Source: Phallus indusiatus (Eukaryota; Basidiomycota; Agaricomycetes; Phallales; Phallaceae). Taken from it: DNA of 64,000 bases. Shown here piece after piece: positions 36,158 through 52,101 of this stretch. The DNA lies in the NCBI GenBank assembly GCA_027605045.1, contig JAQFWX010000008.1:1364001-1428000 (forward strand), given 5' to 3'. A program made the position numbers and the translations under genes. Below the pieces are notes generated by a model that was not told the origin of the DNA, did no database searches, and saw only the letters and a program-made list of their open reading frames with translations. The number at the start of each line of letters is the position of its first letter. The stretch's first letter is position 1.

Positions 36158-37233
36158 CACGAGGGAATGAATGAATTCACTCTGCCTCGCTCGCCGCCAA
36201 GAAACCAGGTACTTGGGAAGGAAGTGGGAATTGACTCGGAGATTTCCGGACCGGTCGGCAATCGCCCGGCGTCCTTTGCACTTGTCGCGTACAGTCTTTA
36301 GACAGTGAGTCCTCTCGACATTTGATTATTCAGAATTGAAGTATGTCAAGAATAAATGAAGTCCCATCTACTTCATTTCGCTTCGTTTTCAAGTACCACC
36401 GACACCTAGAAGGAGGGCACCAGCGAACATCATACGTTTCTCTTTTTTCGTTATTGCATCCGCCCTGTCTACATATGAAAATACAAGTTTATTTATGAAG
36501 AAGAACAAGAACTAAACCTAAGATGGAGTATAGAAAGATGCGCATGTCGCGGGAATTTCTCAAATCACTACTTTGTGATAGAACCTCAGCCTGGTTGTGC
36601 TGTAACTCTATTATAAATAATTTTTTTCTTGAAAACCTCTCCTAAACTTTCCAGAATTAAGGTATGTGGAGAAAAAGGTTCCAATTTGAACAAAAGTGAG
36701 AAGTTGGAATAAATTAAAGGCCTATTCTTGGCTCGACTCGGGTGTGCCAGTACTGACAATTGGAATTAAAAAGCGACCAATAGTCTTTTAAGGCAAAACT
36801 CAAAAATAATAGTCTTTGTTATCCCCTCCTCGTATAGGGTAGCACCTCACGCCCTCTGACGTACCGAGCACATGCTGCGGGTACCAGAACGGTTCTCGTC
36901 CTCGGATTTTCCAGGCATCGATCTGCATGGCTGACTCGGATCTTTCGACTGGACTTATCTGTCATAGTTTTCCGGAAGAAAAAAGTTCCTGACTCCTCGA
37001 ATTCTCATGTTCTCAATTCATCATGTGTGAAAGATGTGTGAAAAGGATCCGATAACCAGCAAATGCCCTGTCTCCATATTATCTGACTGTTGCGGTACTC
37101 GCTGCTGGTGTGGTACTCCGCGATTACATAACGCACATATATACCCCCTCGAACAATACGTCTTTTCCGCGCCTCTCCTCTTTCCTCTTTTTCCCAAGGC
37201 TCCTTTTCCGCTAAAAATTCTGTTTTCTTGGAA
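36158..37233. other. Divergent intergenic region, xylulokinase / ZIP transporter
   Basis: About 1.08 kb between divergent starts. Two TATA-like sites are seen: TATAAATAA near 36612 and TATATA at 37138-37143. A weak zinc-response-like site is discussed under findings. Short open frames at 37021-37330 appear to be leader sequence. Confidence 0.45.
37138..37143 (+). promoter_or_regulatory. TATA-like element of the ZIP gene
   Basis: TATATA lies 91 nt upstream of the ZIP start codon, a usual distance for a fungal core promoter with a short leader. Confidence 0.4.
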
Positions 37234-38621
37234 ATGTCTGACCAGAATCAATGCGGCAATGTCGACAATGAAGTCAGCCTCTTCGGCGTCCGAGTGGCCT
37301 CTGTCTTCATTATCCTGGCCACTTCAATGACAGGGGCTTTCTTTCCAGTCCTCACTCGCAAATCAACGGTCATCGCAGTTCCCGAGGTTGTGTTCCAGTA
37401 CGTTACCCAAAGTTTATGGAGACGTTTGTCCATTTAATTTCGTCAAAACCCTCAGATTCGCCAAGTACTTCGGTTCTGGAGTCATTGTGAGTCCTCATTT
37501 CCCGCATGAAAAGTTTACCCGCCTCAAAAAAAATCTCTCAGATAGCGACGGCTTTCATTCATTTGTTGTCTCCAGCAATCTCGGAATTAACGGCGCCATG
37601 TCTGGGCCCTGCATGGCAGATCTATGTATGTTCCTTGGTTTCGTCTTGGCCCATGGATCGCTAATCCTGAGTACTGAACTCACAAACACAGCCTTATCCC
37701 TTGGCTATTTCAATGGCTAGCGTCCTTGGTATCTTCTTTTTGGAATTACTTGCCTTCCGCTGGGGAACCGCGAAATTAGCGAAGATAGGCAAGAAGGCAT
37801 ACGGTTCGTATTTCAGTTCTCTTGACACGTCCATTGGTTGACGTGTCACCGGGGCAGATGTTCACGGTCATGGTCTAAATGCGCATAGTGCACATGGACC
37901 AGAGCAAACTGTAGTTAATGAAAAGGCGTCCAGCCATGATGAAGAGTCTGCGATTGCAATGGCAATGGCAGAAAATCCTTTGGAATCAGGAATGGCTCAA
38001 GTCATTGGAGTTGCCATCTTGGAATTTGGTGTCCTTTTCCACAGTGTTCTCATCGGGTTGACTTTGGCTGTTGACCCGAATTTCAAAGTTTTGTTCGTCG
38101 TGATTGTTTTCCACCGTAAGTTTACCATTTTTTCCCCTTCCCGGGCCCGCGTTCGTAAGAAGCTCCTTACCATCCTTAATGTTGCGCAGAAATGTTCGAA
38201 GGTCTTGGTCTTGGAGCCCGTCTCGCTTATCTCGACTTACCACAAGGTTATCGGTGGGCTCCTTATGTTGGCGCCGCCCTTTACGGCTGCACGACTCCCA
38301 TTGGTATCGCTGCTGGCCTGGGTGTGAGGACGACCTACAATCCAAACAGCACGACCGCCTCAATCGTCAGTGGTGTTCTTGATTCCATTAGTTCCGGAAT
38401 TTTATTGTACACTGGTCTTGTTGAGGTACGTTCTTGGCATCATTGTTTCGCGTGAAAAGAAAACTCCATTAACATTGTGGGAAAATACTCTGTAGCTACT
38501 CGCTCACGAATTTTTATTCAATCCCGACATGCCAAAGATGTCGAACAAGAAACTATTCTTCGCTCTTGCCACCATGGTGTTTGGTGCGGGTATAATGGCT
38601 TTACTTGGAAGATGGGCCTGA
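37234..38621 (+). CDS. ZIP-family zinc/iron transporter (Zrt1/2-like)
   Basis: Five or six exons give about 350 residues with eight predicted membrane helices. It starts MSDQNQCGNVDNEVSLFGVR. TM1-3 include VASVFIILATSMTGAFFPVL, KYFGSGVIIATAFIHLL and ASVLGIFFLELLAFRWG. The cytosolic loop carries a short His-rich stretch, DVHGHGLNAHSAHG. TM4 has the signature HSVLIGLTLA and TM5 HQMFEGLGLGARL; the His and Glu residues of these two helices line the metal path in the family. TM6-8 follow and the protein ends MALLGRWA with TGA at 38619. ZIP proteins bring Zn2+ (or Fe2+) into the cytosol across the plasma or vacuolar membrane. The presence of a cytosolic His loop is as in Zrt1; substrate is inferred as zinc. 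Confidence 0.92.
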
Positions 38622-38741
38622 TGGATATCTTTAACGAATTACGTGTTTCTCGAGATATTCGGGAAAGCGGCTGTACAAGCTGCCTCTTGTTTCAGTAAAC
38701 ATGATGTCATTATTATGTAGAACTATATGATGTTGATTTTT

Positions 38742-39478
38742 TTAGTTTATTTTCTTGCGTGGAACAGCAGCGATATTAATCATGGATGAGATCCTTCCCC
38801 ACATGTCGATGGTCATGACGAAGGGAATCAAGAGAAAGGGCACATAGCTGCTCAAAAGGATCGCACGTTGAAGGTCGGTTATACCACCAGGCGAAATTTT
38901 TGGATGAACTGAGGGTGTCTCGAGGACTAGCCACACACAAGGGAATGTGGCGACCGTTGTGACCGTCCCGTAAACCAGCAAAAGTAGATAACTTTGGCGC
39001 AAGTCTGCAACAGCCGAGCAAAATATTGAAACTGCGAACCAGGAAGAAGAAAAAACCACACATACCAAACCACAAGTTGTAGACGGCGATCAGATAGGTT
39101 GGAAATTGAAACAGCCTCAAAACAAAAACAAAAAAAGAATCAACTCCCGAATATTTACCGCAAAGATTGAAGGAAAAATTTTACAATTCAATCCACAGAA
39201 GAGAGCGGAACCAAGCAAATGACAGATCCGTACCCATCGCACCTCGAATCAAAGGATCGCCAGAGAACGTTAAATACCAATCAATGTTCTTCGCGATGAA
39301 CTGCGGTCTCATGTGCGACGGTACAAGAGGTTGCACATCCATGAACACAAAAGCAATTATGTGAACCTAATAATCGATGAAGGCTACAATCTGAAACGTG
39401 ATACGCCTCACGTACGATGAAGAAACATAAATAAAGGAAATCCAAAGGTCGAGAAGATAAAGGACGTCTAACGGGCAT
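38742..39478 (-). CDS. TMEM97/sigma-2 receptor-like EXPERA protein
   Basis: Four or so exons give about 200 residues with four membrane helices. The protein starts MPVRRPLSSRPLDFLYLCFF. Next exons read HIIAFVFMDVQPLVPSHMRP, FIAKNIDWYLTFSGDPLI and VLRLFQFPTYLIAVYNLWF, then DLRQSYLLLLVYGTVTTVAT and LLSSYVPFLLIPFVMTIDMW. It ends in the basic tail PRKKIN. The Asp in MDVQPL and in GDPL, and the Tyr-rich TM3, fit the EXPERA fold shared with EBP and TMEM97. In animals TMEM97 handles sterols in the ER and is the sigma-2 receptor. The fungal members are little studied. The basic C-terminus resembles an ER-retrieval signal. Confidence 0.82.
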
Positions 39479-39750
39479 AGCGTCGTACTTTGTTACTTTG
39501 TGGCGACAGAAATTGAGCTACCTCCGGCAAACGCCGATGGTGACGAAAGTTGGAGCTTAGTACCCGGTATTTGGTTCGGTGTATGTGGTTCAAAAGCCGT
39601 CGTCTTCTCATTATTCCAATTATTCGTAAGAAACAATTGGAAATGGCGGTGACATCTCTCAATAACCAAAACGATGTTATTCTTTCACGTTTATAAGCAA
39701 TCGCATAGACAGGGTACTTTACTTCGATCAAACTCTATTTTTTCTACCGA

Positions 39751-41077
39751 TCAAGTGTTCGAAGGACCTTCACTTGTATACTTCTCGAAACCGAAGTATT
39801 CTCTTCCAATGGTTCGATAAACTTCCAAATCAACGGCCATTTTCCTAAACGGAGCATGTTAGTTACAAGTGACTAATCGCAAGCATAATCGTTTATGCTT
39901 ACTCTTCCAAGGTTGCCCGTATCGGTACTCCTAAGCCTTTATAGGTTTTTGGACGGTCTTGAATACGCTTCAACCACGCTTGAATATTATTGTATGGTTC
40001 AAGTGCGACATCGATGAAAGGTCCGTTCATCAACCTATTTACATAAGTGAGTCTCTCGCGCACTGCTACGATGTGTTGTTTTACCAGGTGCTTTAGGATT
40101 CAGTATCATTTACTGAGGGAAAAAAAGGGAAGAAATTCGACATACAATGTTTTTATATCAGCTAATCCATAGTGATGTCCAACAAGCCATTCACGTCCTT
40201 CAAGTCGTTTTTCAACTACAGAGTAAAGCCGTTTTACTTCATCCTGTCAACGGTAGGTAAGTACAATAAAATTCAGCCATTTTAGAAAATGACTCACAAC
40301 GTAACGGCGCGTTGCGTAGGGAATATCCTCTGGAGCGAATTTAATAAAGTGACTCCTAAAATTTCGAATGAGTCAAATACAGATGATGTTATTTACAAGC
40401 TAAAGCTTGTCCTTACGCCTGTCCTTGCCTAGGGAATCACCATACAATTAATCAAGTTGGTGAACCGAGTTGACGCAGAAAGCAAATGAACAAACATTGG
40501 TCCTATTCCACCATGGGCAAAGAATAGCCATTGAAGGTCTTCGCTGTACAAATCAGGCTCCTTGATAGGATCAAAAGATATTTTATGATCTATATCAAAA
40601 CGTTGTGCAAGGTCTAAATTCGAAAGGTACCAGGATTATATCACATTATTTATTTGTGTCAGATGAACTTACACAATAATATAGCTGATGATTCAAAAAC
40701 GGCGAAATCATTGCTATGATCAACAATAGCGGGCGAACGACCTGAAGTGCTGATTTCTCAGAAGGCTTTGCATACGAGGAAATTATGTACGCTTGAAGAC
40801 ATGCCATTGGGATTGATTTTCAAGTACCACTCGCTTTTCTGCTCTTTCTCTTGAAAATTTAACTCTTTAACGTTATCTGCCGGAACGAACTTGAAGGGAT
40901 AAACATAAAGAATTTTATTGCACCACTCACAAGTAATGCCCAGTTCTTCAAGAGCCACCGAAACGGATTGCCCTAAAAGGGGAGGTCTATTAACCAGACA
41001 TTTTTGACAACAAGACTATTTTCGATACCGTGTGGGGAAGAAAAAGTATACAAGGTGATTATTGCAGATTCAGACAT
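39751..41077 (-). CDS. Glutathione S-transferase, Ure2-like
   Basis: The start is the ATG at 41077: MSESAIITLYTFSSPHGIEN, then RQSVSVALEELGITY after a 44-nt intron, NVKELNFQEKEQKSEWYLKI and NPNG. A later exon has VFESSAIILYYL-type sequence, with the ESSA glutathione-contact motif on the minus strand near 40680-40740. The C-terminal helical domain contains DPIKEPDLYSEDLQWLFFAH and EKRLEGREWLVGHHYGLADI, the N-capping box of the GST fold. It ends EYFGFEKYTSEGPSNT. About seven introns give roughly 230-250 residues. The layout fits the basidiomycete Ure2p-type GSTs, which detoxify wood-derived compounds. No extended Asn-rich prion region is present. The catalytic Ser/Tyr cannot be assigned from sequence alone. 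Confidence 0.88.
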
Positions 41078-41781
41078 GATGGAATTTCCCAGGGCTTTCC
41101 AGGTAAGGAAATCGCCAATGATTTCAGTAAGGATGGCTTTTTGTATATGAAAAGGATTCAAACGACTCACTGAAAATAAAATTTATATATGTATGTTGCT
41201 TTAGTGGTAAAAGGTTTCAGAGGGTTGATTTCGCTTCCGAATCATGACTACTGGTGACTCATCCAACAATAGGACCTTCGAAAATATGTTGATTCACCAA
41301 ACCCAAGGCTAATCGGCCTGCGATTGAAATTTGAAGCGATGACCGCCAAAAAAACATCATGTTATCGTGAGCATCACGAGTTATATTTATGTACATCTGA
41401 ACCAGTACAACGGAAAGCCGCTGAGTCGTCGGACCCGCTGTCAAAGCCACGTATGTATATGCATATTGTGTTAGTAAGAAAACTAACATCGCTTGAATAT
41501 CACATCTCTTCGATCATTCCGCACTTTCGGTGTCATACAATTGAATTAGATGAGAAAATGACCGGTGTAAAGCGACAATTGGAAATATAAGTTACGGTGA
41601 TCAATCCTCCATCCACTCGGCGACTTTCCGCCTAGAATGATACAGATGAGTAAAAGTAGGTAAAAGTACGCTTAAACTCAATCGTTAATCCAATCAAAAT
41701 GGTCTATGGAGCAGATCTGTATTTCGTAACTATGGAAGAAAAAGAGAGAAAAAAAAATTATAAAGAGAAAGCACGATATTA
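41078..41781. other. Intergenic region between GST start and CDC48 stop
   Basis: About 700 nt. On the minus strand a TATATAAA-like run at about 41180-41190 lies some 105 nt upstream of the GST start. Open frames at 41259-41590 on both strands have no recognisable content. Confidence 0.4.
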
Positions 41782-44898
<3,117 letters not shown>

Positions 44899-45560
44899 GA
44901 GATGCAGGAATGAAGAGTAATTGCTTGGTTGGTTGTGGTTGAAGAGAAAGAGACGTTACGGCGAGTTACAGCAGGACGGTGTTCTAGGGGATGGGTGACG
45001 CGGCCTCTGCGCTTTCCCACGAAACAATTAGGGTTGAGTCCCAAGCGAACAAGGCAGTGGTCGAGTTTTATTGAACATTCGAGTATATTCTTTGGAAATG
45101 TGTATTTACGTATGGAGATATATAATATTAAAAATAAGAAACCATTGCCGAGATGCCCCTGTGGTTATATTACGCGCTAGATTACGCTGTGGATACTGAA
45201 GTACTGATATCTCAGTGCTACTTTTCGTTTTTCTTTCACTTTCTGGTGACGGGTATTCTATTATAGCGGGTCTGGGTATGCCATTGGACAACGTGCTGCA
45301 TACCTTGCCCTTACTGACGGCGCTCCCTGTAGTCTAGACTCCCCAAACAGCCTGACGGCCTTGACAGTGCACGTCCTCCTAGAATAAAAAATATGATGAT
45401 GACATACCGTGTGAAGCATATTTAAAACTGAGCAGCTGCGGCTCGATCCCTCTCTGTCAATTCTCCGACCGCTTCGACTCTTGCTTGCAGCTATTCCCCT
45501 CCGTCGCCGACGCCTTCCCGGATTTGTGCGGGTCAGTGCAGTGTATACCGGGTGATTCCC
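44899..45560. other. Divergent intergenic region, CDC48 / histidine kinase
   Basis: About 660 nt between divergent starts. A TATTTAAAA stretch near 45418 lies about 140 nt upstream of the histidine kinase start. An open frame on the minus strand (45668-45261) is out of frame with any family and overlaps the kinase start; it is taken as chance. Confidence 0.4.
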
Positions 45561-48500
45561 ATGCCATTTCCATGGCTTGACAAAAGAGAAAGACAAGATG
45601 CGGCTCCGGTCTTGCCAGTATCCGCTATGGGCACAAGTGACGCCCATGACCACCATCCCAGTACTCAAAAGAAGAAATCGGTTAGTTTCAGAAACATCTC
45701 CTGGGCCTCCTTCTGGGCCGCGTTCAAGGAGCGACTAGGTTCTGGCAGCGCTCTCAGCGAGTCTCTTTTACTCGAGTCTGGCGATCTTGATCTCGAGAAA
45801 ATTGACCCTGCTCTCATACACCCACTCCCCAACTTGTCCGCCAACAACGAGAACAATAATACCCCTGCCGATGAAGATGAAGGTCCAATTGACGAAATCG
45901 TCGTTGACAATCTAATGTCCTCAGACGAAACAACCCATCGCACGCCAACAGATCTTCTCGCAACTGGCACGGGCGGTAGTCCCGAAAAGCCTGTTCCTAT
46001 TCATGAAAGTCACCCAGGTACTACCGGAACAGACAATGACGGCAATCTCTCCATTTCAGAGTTTGCTTGGGTTCACTCTGTTTGGACCGCTTTTCGCTGG
46101 AGACTTTATCCCACCATCGAGCGATTTTTTTTCTTGCAATTTCAAGATGAGGCTATGGAAGCTCAGTTTTCCCGCGAGGTGTGGTTCACCACCAAACAAC
46201 TGGCCTTATGGGCAAGGTGATCCCTTTGTTTTCCCACTCCCAAACATGACGTTTTGACTAATTCAACCAGTTTATTTTACGTTCTCAATTGGATCATCGG
46301 TTGCGTTCTGCTACCCGCTCCCCATCCTTTGATGGAACGAATATACTACTGGGGTGTAAGAATTCCTTCCCAATTAGTGTTGACGCCAATCTCAAGTTTC
46401 TATCACAAATGGAATTGTAGATTGCCCCTGTCATAACTTTACCTCTTGTCTTCTTTGTCGCATTCGATTTTCGTCGACGTTATAATCTTTTTTACCAAAT
46501 TTACTTGGCTTGTGCTACCTGGTCTTGGTATGTTCCTCAACGTGGTTCTCCCCCCAAACCTCTCAAGTATTGACTACACACTTTTAGGGTTCTATATCAG
46601 TGTCTTTTGTATGATATCAATGCTCGTTTTCTTCAGACTTTATTCACTAATCTGGCTCTCAGTCTTATTCTTTGTGGTTTTTATCCGGGTCAAAAAATGT
46701 ATTTTTCATGCAGTGGCAGGGATTTTCTTGGGTTACTTTAGTGCGTTCTTTCATCAACACTCGCTCTTCTTCACTCAGAGATAATAATAATCTCTTCTCA
46801 AACAGTTATGCTTCCGCACTACCAGCAATTTCTCTTTTCGCTTTGGGTCAACAACGTCTTTTTGTCCTCTTTCCTGCAATCGGTGTCGTTGTTGTAATGT
46901 CCGTTTGGATCGTTCCTTTCCGTCATACGTGGGCTAGGAGTGAGTTTACCCAACTTTGCATATGACACTATCGATCTGAAACGTTCTTTAGGTGTTTTGA
47001 ATGTATTTGTATTTCAGGTATTTGCGTTTTGCTGTGCGCCGTCATCTATTGACATCCTATCAAGATGTTTCTTTTGTGGTTACATTATTTACGGGAAAAT
47101 GTATGTTCTAAATACTGATATCCCGCGCACCAGGTCATGCTGATCGTATTATAAAGGCCGATCGACGATTATACTCCTTACGCGAACAACTCAAAATTCA
47201 AGTTTGTATATATCTTGTATATTCATGTCTCCCCCTTTGACCCCTTCTGGAAAAACAGTTTCGGGCGACTCAAAAAGCACAAATTAATGAACGTCAAGCT
47301 GGTACGTTGTCCCTTTACAATTTGACTCCCTTTTTTTGATCGATATCTCTAAAGCTGACAGCAAACGCCGATTGACATCGTACATCTTTCATGAGGTAAG
47401 CACTTTATCTCGGAAAGGAAAATGGGGGTGCTTCATTCTGATGGGACTTGATAGGTTCGAGTGCCGCTGAACACCGCCTGTCAGTATATTTGAATAAAAC
47501 AAGGCGATGCGTGTCAAAATCTGACAATCTTTATCATTTAGTACTAGCCGTCCAAAATATGGAAGCTAACGACTCAATCCCAAAGGGACAAGAAATAGAG
47601 TTTGCCGCACTAGAAGGGAGTCTAAGTATGATGTCCAAGGGTACGCTGCATCTTTCTCAACACATGCTAAAAAAACGTTTCCCTTTTTGTTAACGTTGCA
47701 CTAAATTAGTACTCAATGACGTCTTGGATTTCAACCGCATGGACTCTGGCCGATTCGAGTCTGTCAACCGTCCGTATACGTTTCATACAGCTCTTCGTTC
47801 AATGCTTGTTCCGTTGCAATTGGCTGCTGACGTCCGCGGTCTGGAGTTGTGCACAGATATGGACAAACGCTTAGACGAGGTGGGTTACATTCTGCTTTTT
47901 CTGTTCTATGCTTATTCTTCTTACTTAGACGGCTCGAAGAGCTTGGTATCGCGCTTTGGATGAATCACCCGAATGGATTGAACAAAAGCTCCGTGAACAC
48001 CCAAACGAAGAAGGAATTGTCGTCGGAGATGAAATGCGTCTACGGCAGATCATCACAAACCTAACAAGGTTAGACACTATTCATAATCACTGCCATCGAA
48101 GGGACCATGTTTTTCCTAACTGTATGTGTAGCAATGCCTGTAAATTCACGTCAACAGGCGGTAAAATCACTGTACGGACTAAATTGTTATATCCTGTCCT
48201 AAAGTCGGCGGAAGACCAAGAGCCTTCGGTGAAATCTATGAACCCGAGTCTTTCGGCTTTCCGACTTAGCCAGCACGATGCACTTCATTCACCTCATTCG
48301 GACAATATTGTCGTTCGAATAGAAATTGAGGATACGGGTGTTGGTATTCGGTAAGTGAATGCGTGATTTTCATCCAGATAATTTCAATTGACCTTGTATT
48401 ATTTACAGAGCTCGAGATTTAGTAGATAAGAAGCTGTTCAGTCCTTATGTTCAAACGGAGGTGCATATTTCATTTCATTTCCTTTCTTTTGTTCTTTCAG

Positions 48501-50017
48501 CTGAGCATCAAGTAGATTGGTCGAAGACAAGGTAATTGTACCGCCCCCGAAATTTGTTTATCTTATATGAAAGCCGCGGTTTCTAGGTGGCAAGGGAACC
48601 GGACTTGGGTTAGCTTTAGTTCGTCATATCGTCCAGTTGTCTGGCGGTCGTCTTGGGTATTATCATCTATCTAATAATCACCGTGACTTCGTCGTTAACA
48701 TAATACGTTTTACAGCGTTCGTAGCCAACTTGGAGTTGGAAGTACCTTTTGGGTCGAGCTGCGATTAGGAGTCGGCAAGAGAGCTCTAGCGAAGCATGGA
48801 AGCGCAACCGGATCCGATATCATAGCAGATGCGCATCTTTATTCGGATTTTCAGAAAAACGTCATGTTTGATACATCCACGATGAATCATGCTGCCAGAC
48901 GGTATAAGGGTTCTTTCCCCGTAACGGCTCGGACATCAGCTCTAAAGTCTATCATGGACCAAGGTGAGCGAGTGTCTCAGGTTTGTATACTCGTAGATAA
49001 TTAGATTGATACAATGTTAGGCGGACTCGTCGAACTTGCGCCGAGAAGATCTTTGATGTCTACAGGACAACGGTTACCATTGACAAGATCAGATACAGAA
49101 ACGCCCAGCTCTTCAGAAACAACAGCAGTCGAGCTGGATTATATGCCTGCCAAGTCAAGTGCAAGCACAAGCCGACCGACGTTCATAGCTCTACCGGAGC
49201 GCGAAACGATGAATACGTCAAATGCTCTTCCGACACCGGTGAAACCACCTTCACCTCCATATGCGGCGGGCGGCAAATCAATTGGCACGTCATCGTCGTC
49301 CCCGCGTCCCTCTTTGCACCTGGACACACCTTTACACGCACTAGTGGTGGATGATGACGGTGTAACCAGACAGCTGATGAGCCGTCTTCTTGCCCGGTTG
49401 GGAGTTACGGTCACATGTGCTGAAAATGGCGCTGTCGCATTAGATCTCATCTTGAGCACCAATTGTTCGCCATCCAAGTCGGACCAGCAGCCATCAATAC
49501 GTGGCGACGGTTCTCCTGAACCGTCTGCTCATACAGATAATAAATATGACATAATTTTCCTCGATAATCAAATGGTAAAGAGCATCATTTGTTGGTCAAT
49601 AGTTTTCCTATCTAAACTCCTTTTTTTTCCCAGCCTGTTATGACCGGACTGGAAGTCATACAAAAACTTCGAAGTCTCGGACGATCGGATTTCGTAGTTG
49701 GTATGTAAAAGGTTTTTGCTGTTATAGTGTACCTAGTCTTAACCAAAACTAGGTGTGACTGGAAATGCCCTTCTTTCAGATCAAGAAGAATATCTAGAAG
49801 CTGGAGTCAATAGGTATGATCTGATCGGGATATATAACCGTTTTTCAAGTTGAGCGGTCACTGACTGACTTTTGAACTTCCTTCAAATAGGGTACTCACG
49901 AAACCAGTTCACGAACGTAATTTGAAAACGGCATTGAATGCTGCTGACATTCTTCGAAAGCAAGCCTCGACACCAAAATCAGAACTTGGATTGGACTCGC
50001 TTGAAGTCGCTCGCTAA
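45561..50017 (+). CDS. Membrane hybrid sensor histidine kinase
   Basis: About fourteen introns give a protein of about 1,150 residues. An acidic, soluble N-terminus of about 200 residues is followed by five or six membrane helices (SLFYVLNWIIGCVLLPAP, APVITLPLVFFVAFDF and others, 46260-47000). A cytosolic coiled region leads to the H box FHEVRVPLNTALLAVQN; its two halves are joined across two introns near 47395-47520. The HATPase domain shows N box TSNACKFTSTGG, G1 EIEDTGVGI and G2 GGKGTGLGLALVRHIVQLSGG. A Ser/Thr-rich linker leads to the receiver: HALVVDDDGVTRQLM, FLDNQMPVMTG with the phosphorylated Asp, GVTGNAL and VLTKPVHE. Such proteins autophosphorylate and pass phosphate through an HPt protein to Skn7 or Ssk1. 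The signal sensed is unknown. No known sensor fold was recognised N-terminally. Confidence 0.93.
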
Positions 50018-50326
50018 TTCGGAATCATTCGAGGATTGTATAGCGTTTCTGTTAGTATTGTTTGTTTTATCTTTATCTCACCTCCTCTCTCCTTTCATTG
50101 TTACATAAAACGTACTTTATTACTTTCACGTATTATAAGTATAGGTAAGCACTCACGCTGCCACTATACGTTAGATAGGTTCTATGATATGACGAAAACT
50201 ATATATAATTCCCAACTTGTATCTTTAGAAATCTGACAAACACGAGATATTTGCCCGCACAAGCTCCTAGTATACTTGGTATTTGTTGTATAATTAGCGC
50301 CCGGAGACCACTCCCTGTCAGCCGTC
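50018..50326. other. Intergenic region, histidine kinase / PAF1
   Basis: About 310 nt between two genes in the same direction. It should hold the kinase 3' UTR and the PAF1 promoter. No gene was recognised. Confidence 0.4.
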
Positions 50327-51957
50327 ATGAGCGCCTTCACCAAAAGGTATGCCCTTCGTACATCTGCTTTTTAACGCTGTTTTGAATGTAGTATAATGCA
50401 GTAAATTGGACTTATTAGTTCGTGTACGATATAACAATCCGATTCCGCCGCCCCCATTTCCTCCAAAACTCGTCAAAATCGCCACAGACACAACTCGATA
50501 TGCTCGTCCAGAGTTCACAGCAGAATTAGCTTATGAAGCACCTTTGCCTATGGTTGTTGATGCAGAATGTGGCATGCCTTTAGACCTTGGTAAATGGGAG
50601 TGTCTATGGGAGGAGAACGCCGACAAATCAAGTCAGTTATTTGTGCACTTTTTTTGTTGTTGCTTTTCTACGGCACTAAACGTTTACATGTTTTAGCGTT
50701 GAATCCTAGCGCGATGAACAAGCCCGAATTAGATCCAGAAGATCAATTTCTAGTTTCAGATGCGTACTCTATGCCAGGCCAGTTGCTCAATGGCACGTCG
50801 AACGGTCCAGCAACACCAGCCGCACCGATACATGTCTCATGGCTACGAAAAACCGAGTATATCACTCGTGACACCTTTCAACGGACATCGTCGTTTCAAG
50901 ATATGTTAGTCCACTATTATATATATATATATATCGTTTCTCACCTAACTAAATATTATCTCTAGCAAGCCAGTCGAAGAGTTCGCAGCTGATATTTCTC
51001 GGGCGGCCCAAATTCGCGATATTGAATCTACTTTCTCTGCTGCTAATGATTCATTCGATCTGGCAGAACTCAAACATCCTAATAAACCTGGTGTAACTGC
51101 TGTGGCTTCATATGATATATTGCCTGATGCCGAGATATGGGCCAATGCATATGATTTGTTCAAGTTCTCCGAACGCCCTGGAGAGAGAAACATTGACGTA
51201 TGTGTTTTTTTTCCTTTCCTTTTTCCTTTTCCTTCTTATATATTCTCTTCAGACGGAAGATCCGCGACTGGACTGTGCGATTCTCCGACCAATGGAGTCT
51301 GACGGCGATCACTTCTTAGCTTATTATCTTACCAAAGACGATGCACCAGCAGAGCTATTTAGGGAGTGTCGGCACCTTGACGACTCTAAAAATCCGGTGT
51401 GTAGTTATTCAAACATCTTGCAATCTGAACCCTAATAATTCTTGTTTCAAGGTTACATCGTTTAATTGGATACGAGATTACGAGACGGTCAAAATCGAGC
51501 AAGACGTACCGAATGAATTCCTCTTGGTTTTAGATGATGGTGATCTACCTCCTCTCCGCAGAACCGAAGACGGTTCTCTAGAACGGCGGTCAAAAGGAGC
51601 CTATTATAAAAACATAGAACGCAAGATCACACTCAAAAAACGACGTGTTAATGTGGGTCCCTTTCCTCCCATTGCTCAATCCAGGTATCTAACCAGTTTA
51701 TGTAGATAAATGAAGCCGTGGCATATACTGACAAATGGGACGTAATTCACCTGTCTCATGCACCGTTAGGCGCAGAAGAGGCAGAGGAGCGTAAAGAGGC
51801 TCAAGCTGAGGTTACTGATCCCATGTTCCTATTTTCTCGGGCTGAAGGAGAACAAGATGGAGATGGAGAGGCTGATGGCGATGGCGAAGTTGATGCTGAA
51901 CATGATGAAGTGGACGATTTCCGCGGAAACGCAACGAACGGCCACGTGGAAGTTTAG
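50327..51957 (+). CDS. PAF1: RNA polymerase II-associated factor 1
   Basis: Six exons give about 445 residues matching Paf1. It starts MSAFTKSKLDLLVRVRYNNP, then PPPPFPPKLVKIA and PEFTAELAYEAPLPMVVDAE, PLDLGKWECLW, VSWLRKTEYITRD, the ISRAAQIRDIESTF segment, KPGVTAVASYDILPD, FKFSERPGERN, DHFLAYYLTKD, FNWIRDYETVKIEQ and RRSKGAYYKNIERKITLKKR. The C-terminus is strongly acidic (EQDGDGEADGDGEVD). Paf1 is a core subunit of the Paf1 complex that travels with elongating RNA polymerase II and promotes H2B ubiquitylation and H3K4/K36 methylation. The first exon is only 20 nt. The open frame is intact. Confidence 0.95.
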
Positions 51958-52101
51958 CGTTTAGAGAGCAGAGATTGAAGTTTTTCCTGTATTGTTATTA
52001 CCGTAGTGTTTGTATCATACATATATCAAATATACTCCGTAGTTTGGATAAATTGTCAGATGCGTCTTCAGTACCGGCGACTGCTGTATTAAATACTTAG
52101 C

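Noticed and set aside
39468..39731. 87-codon minus-strand frame upstream of the TMEM97-like gene
   Set aside because: It is Arg-rich, matches nothing, and sits in the probable leader of that gene.
41259..41590. Overlapping open frames on both strands between GST and CDC48
   Set aside because: No family resemblance on either strand and no coherent splice model.
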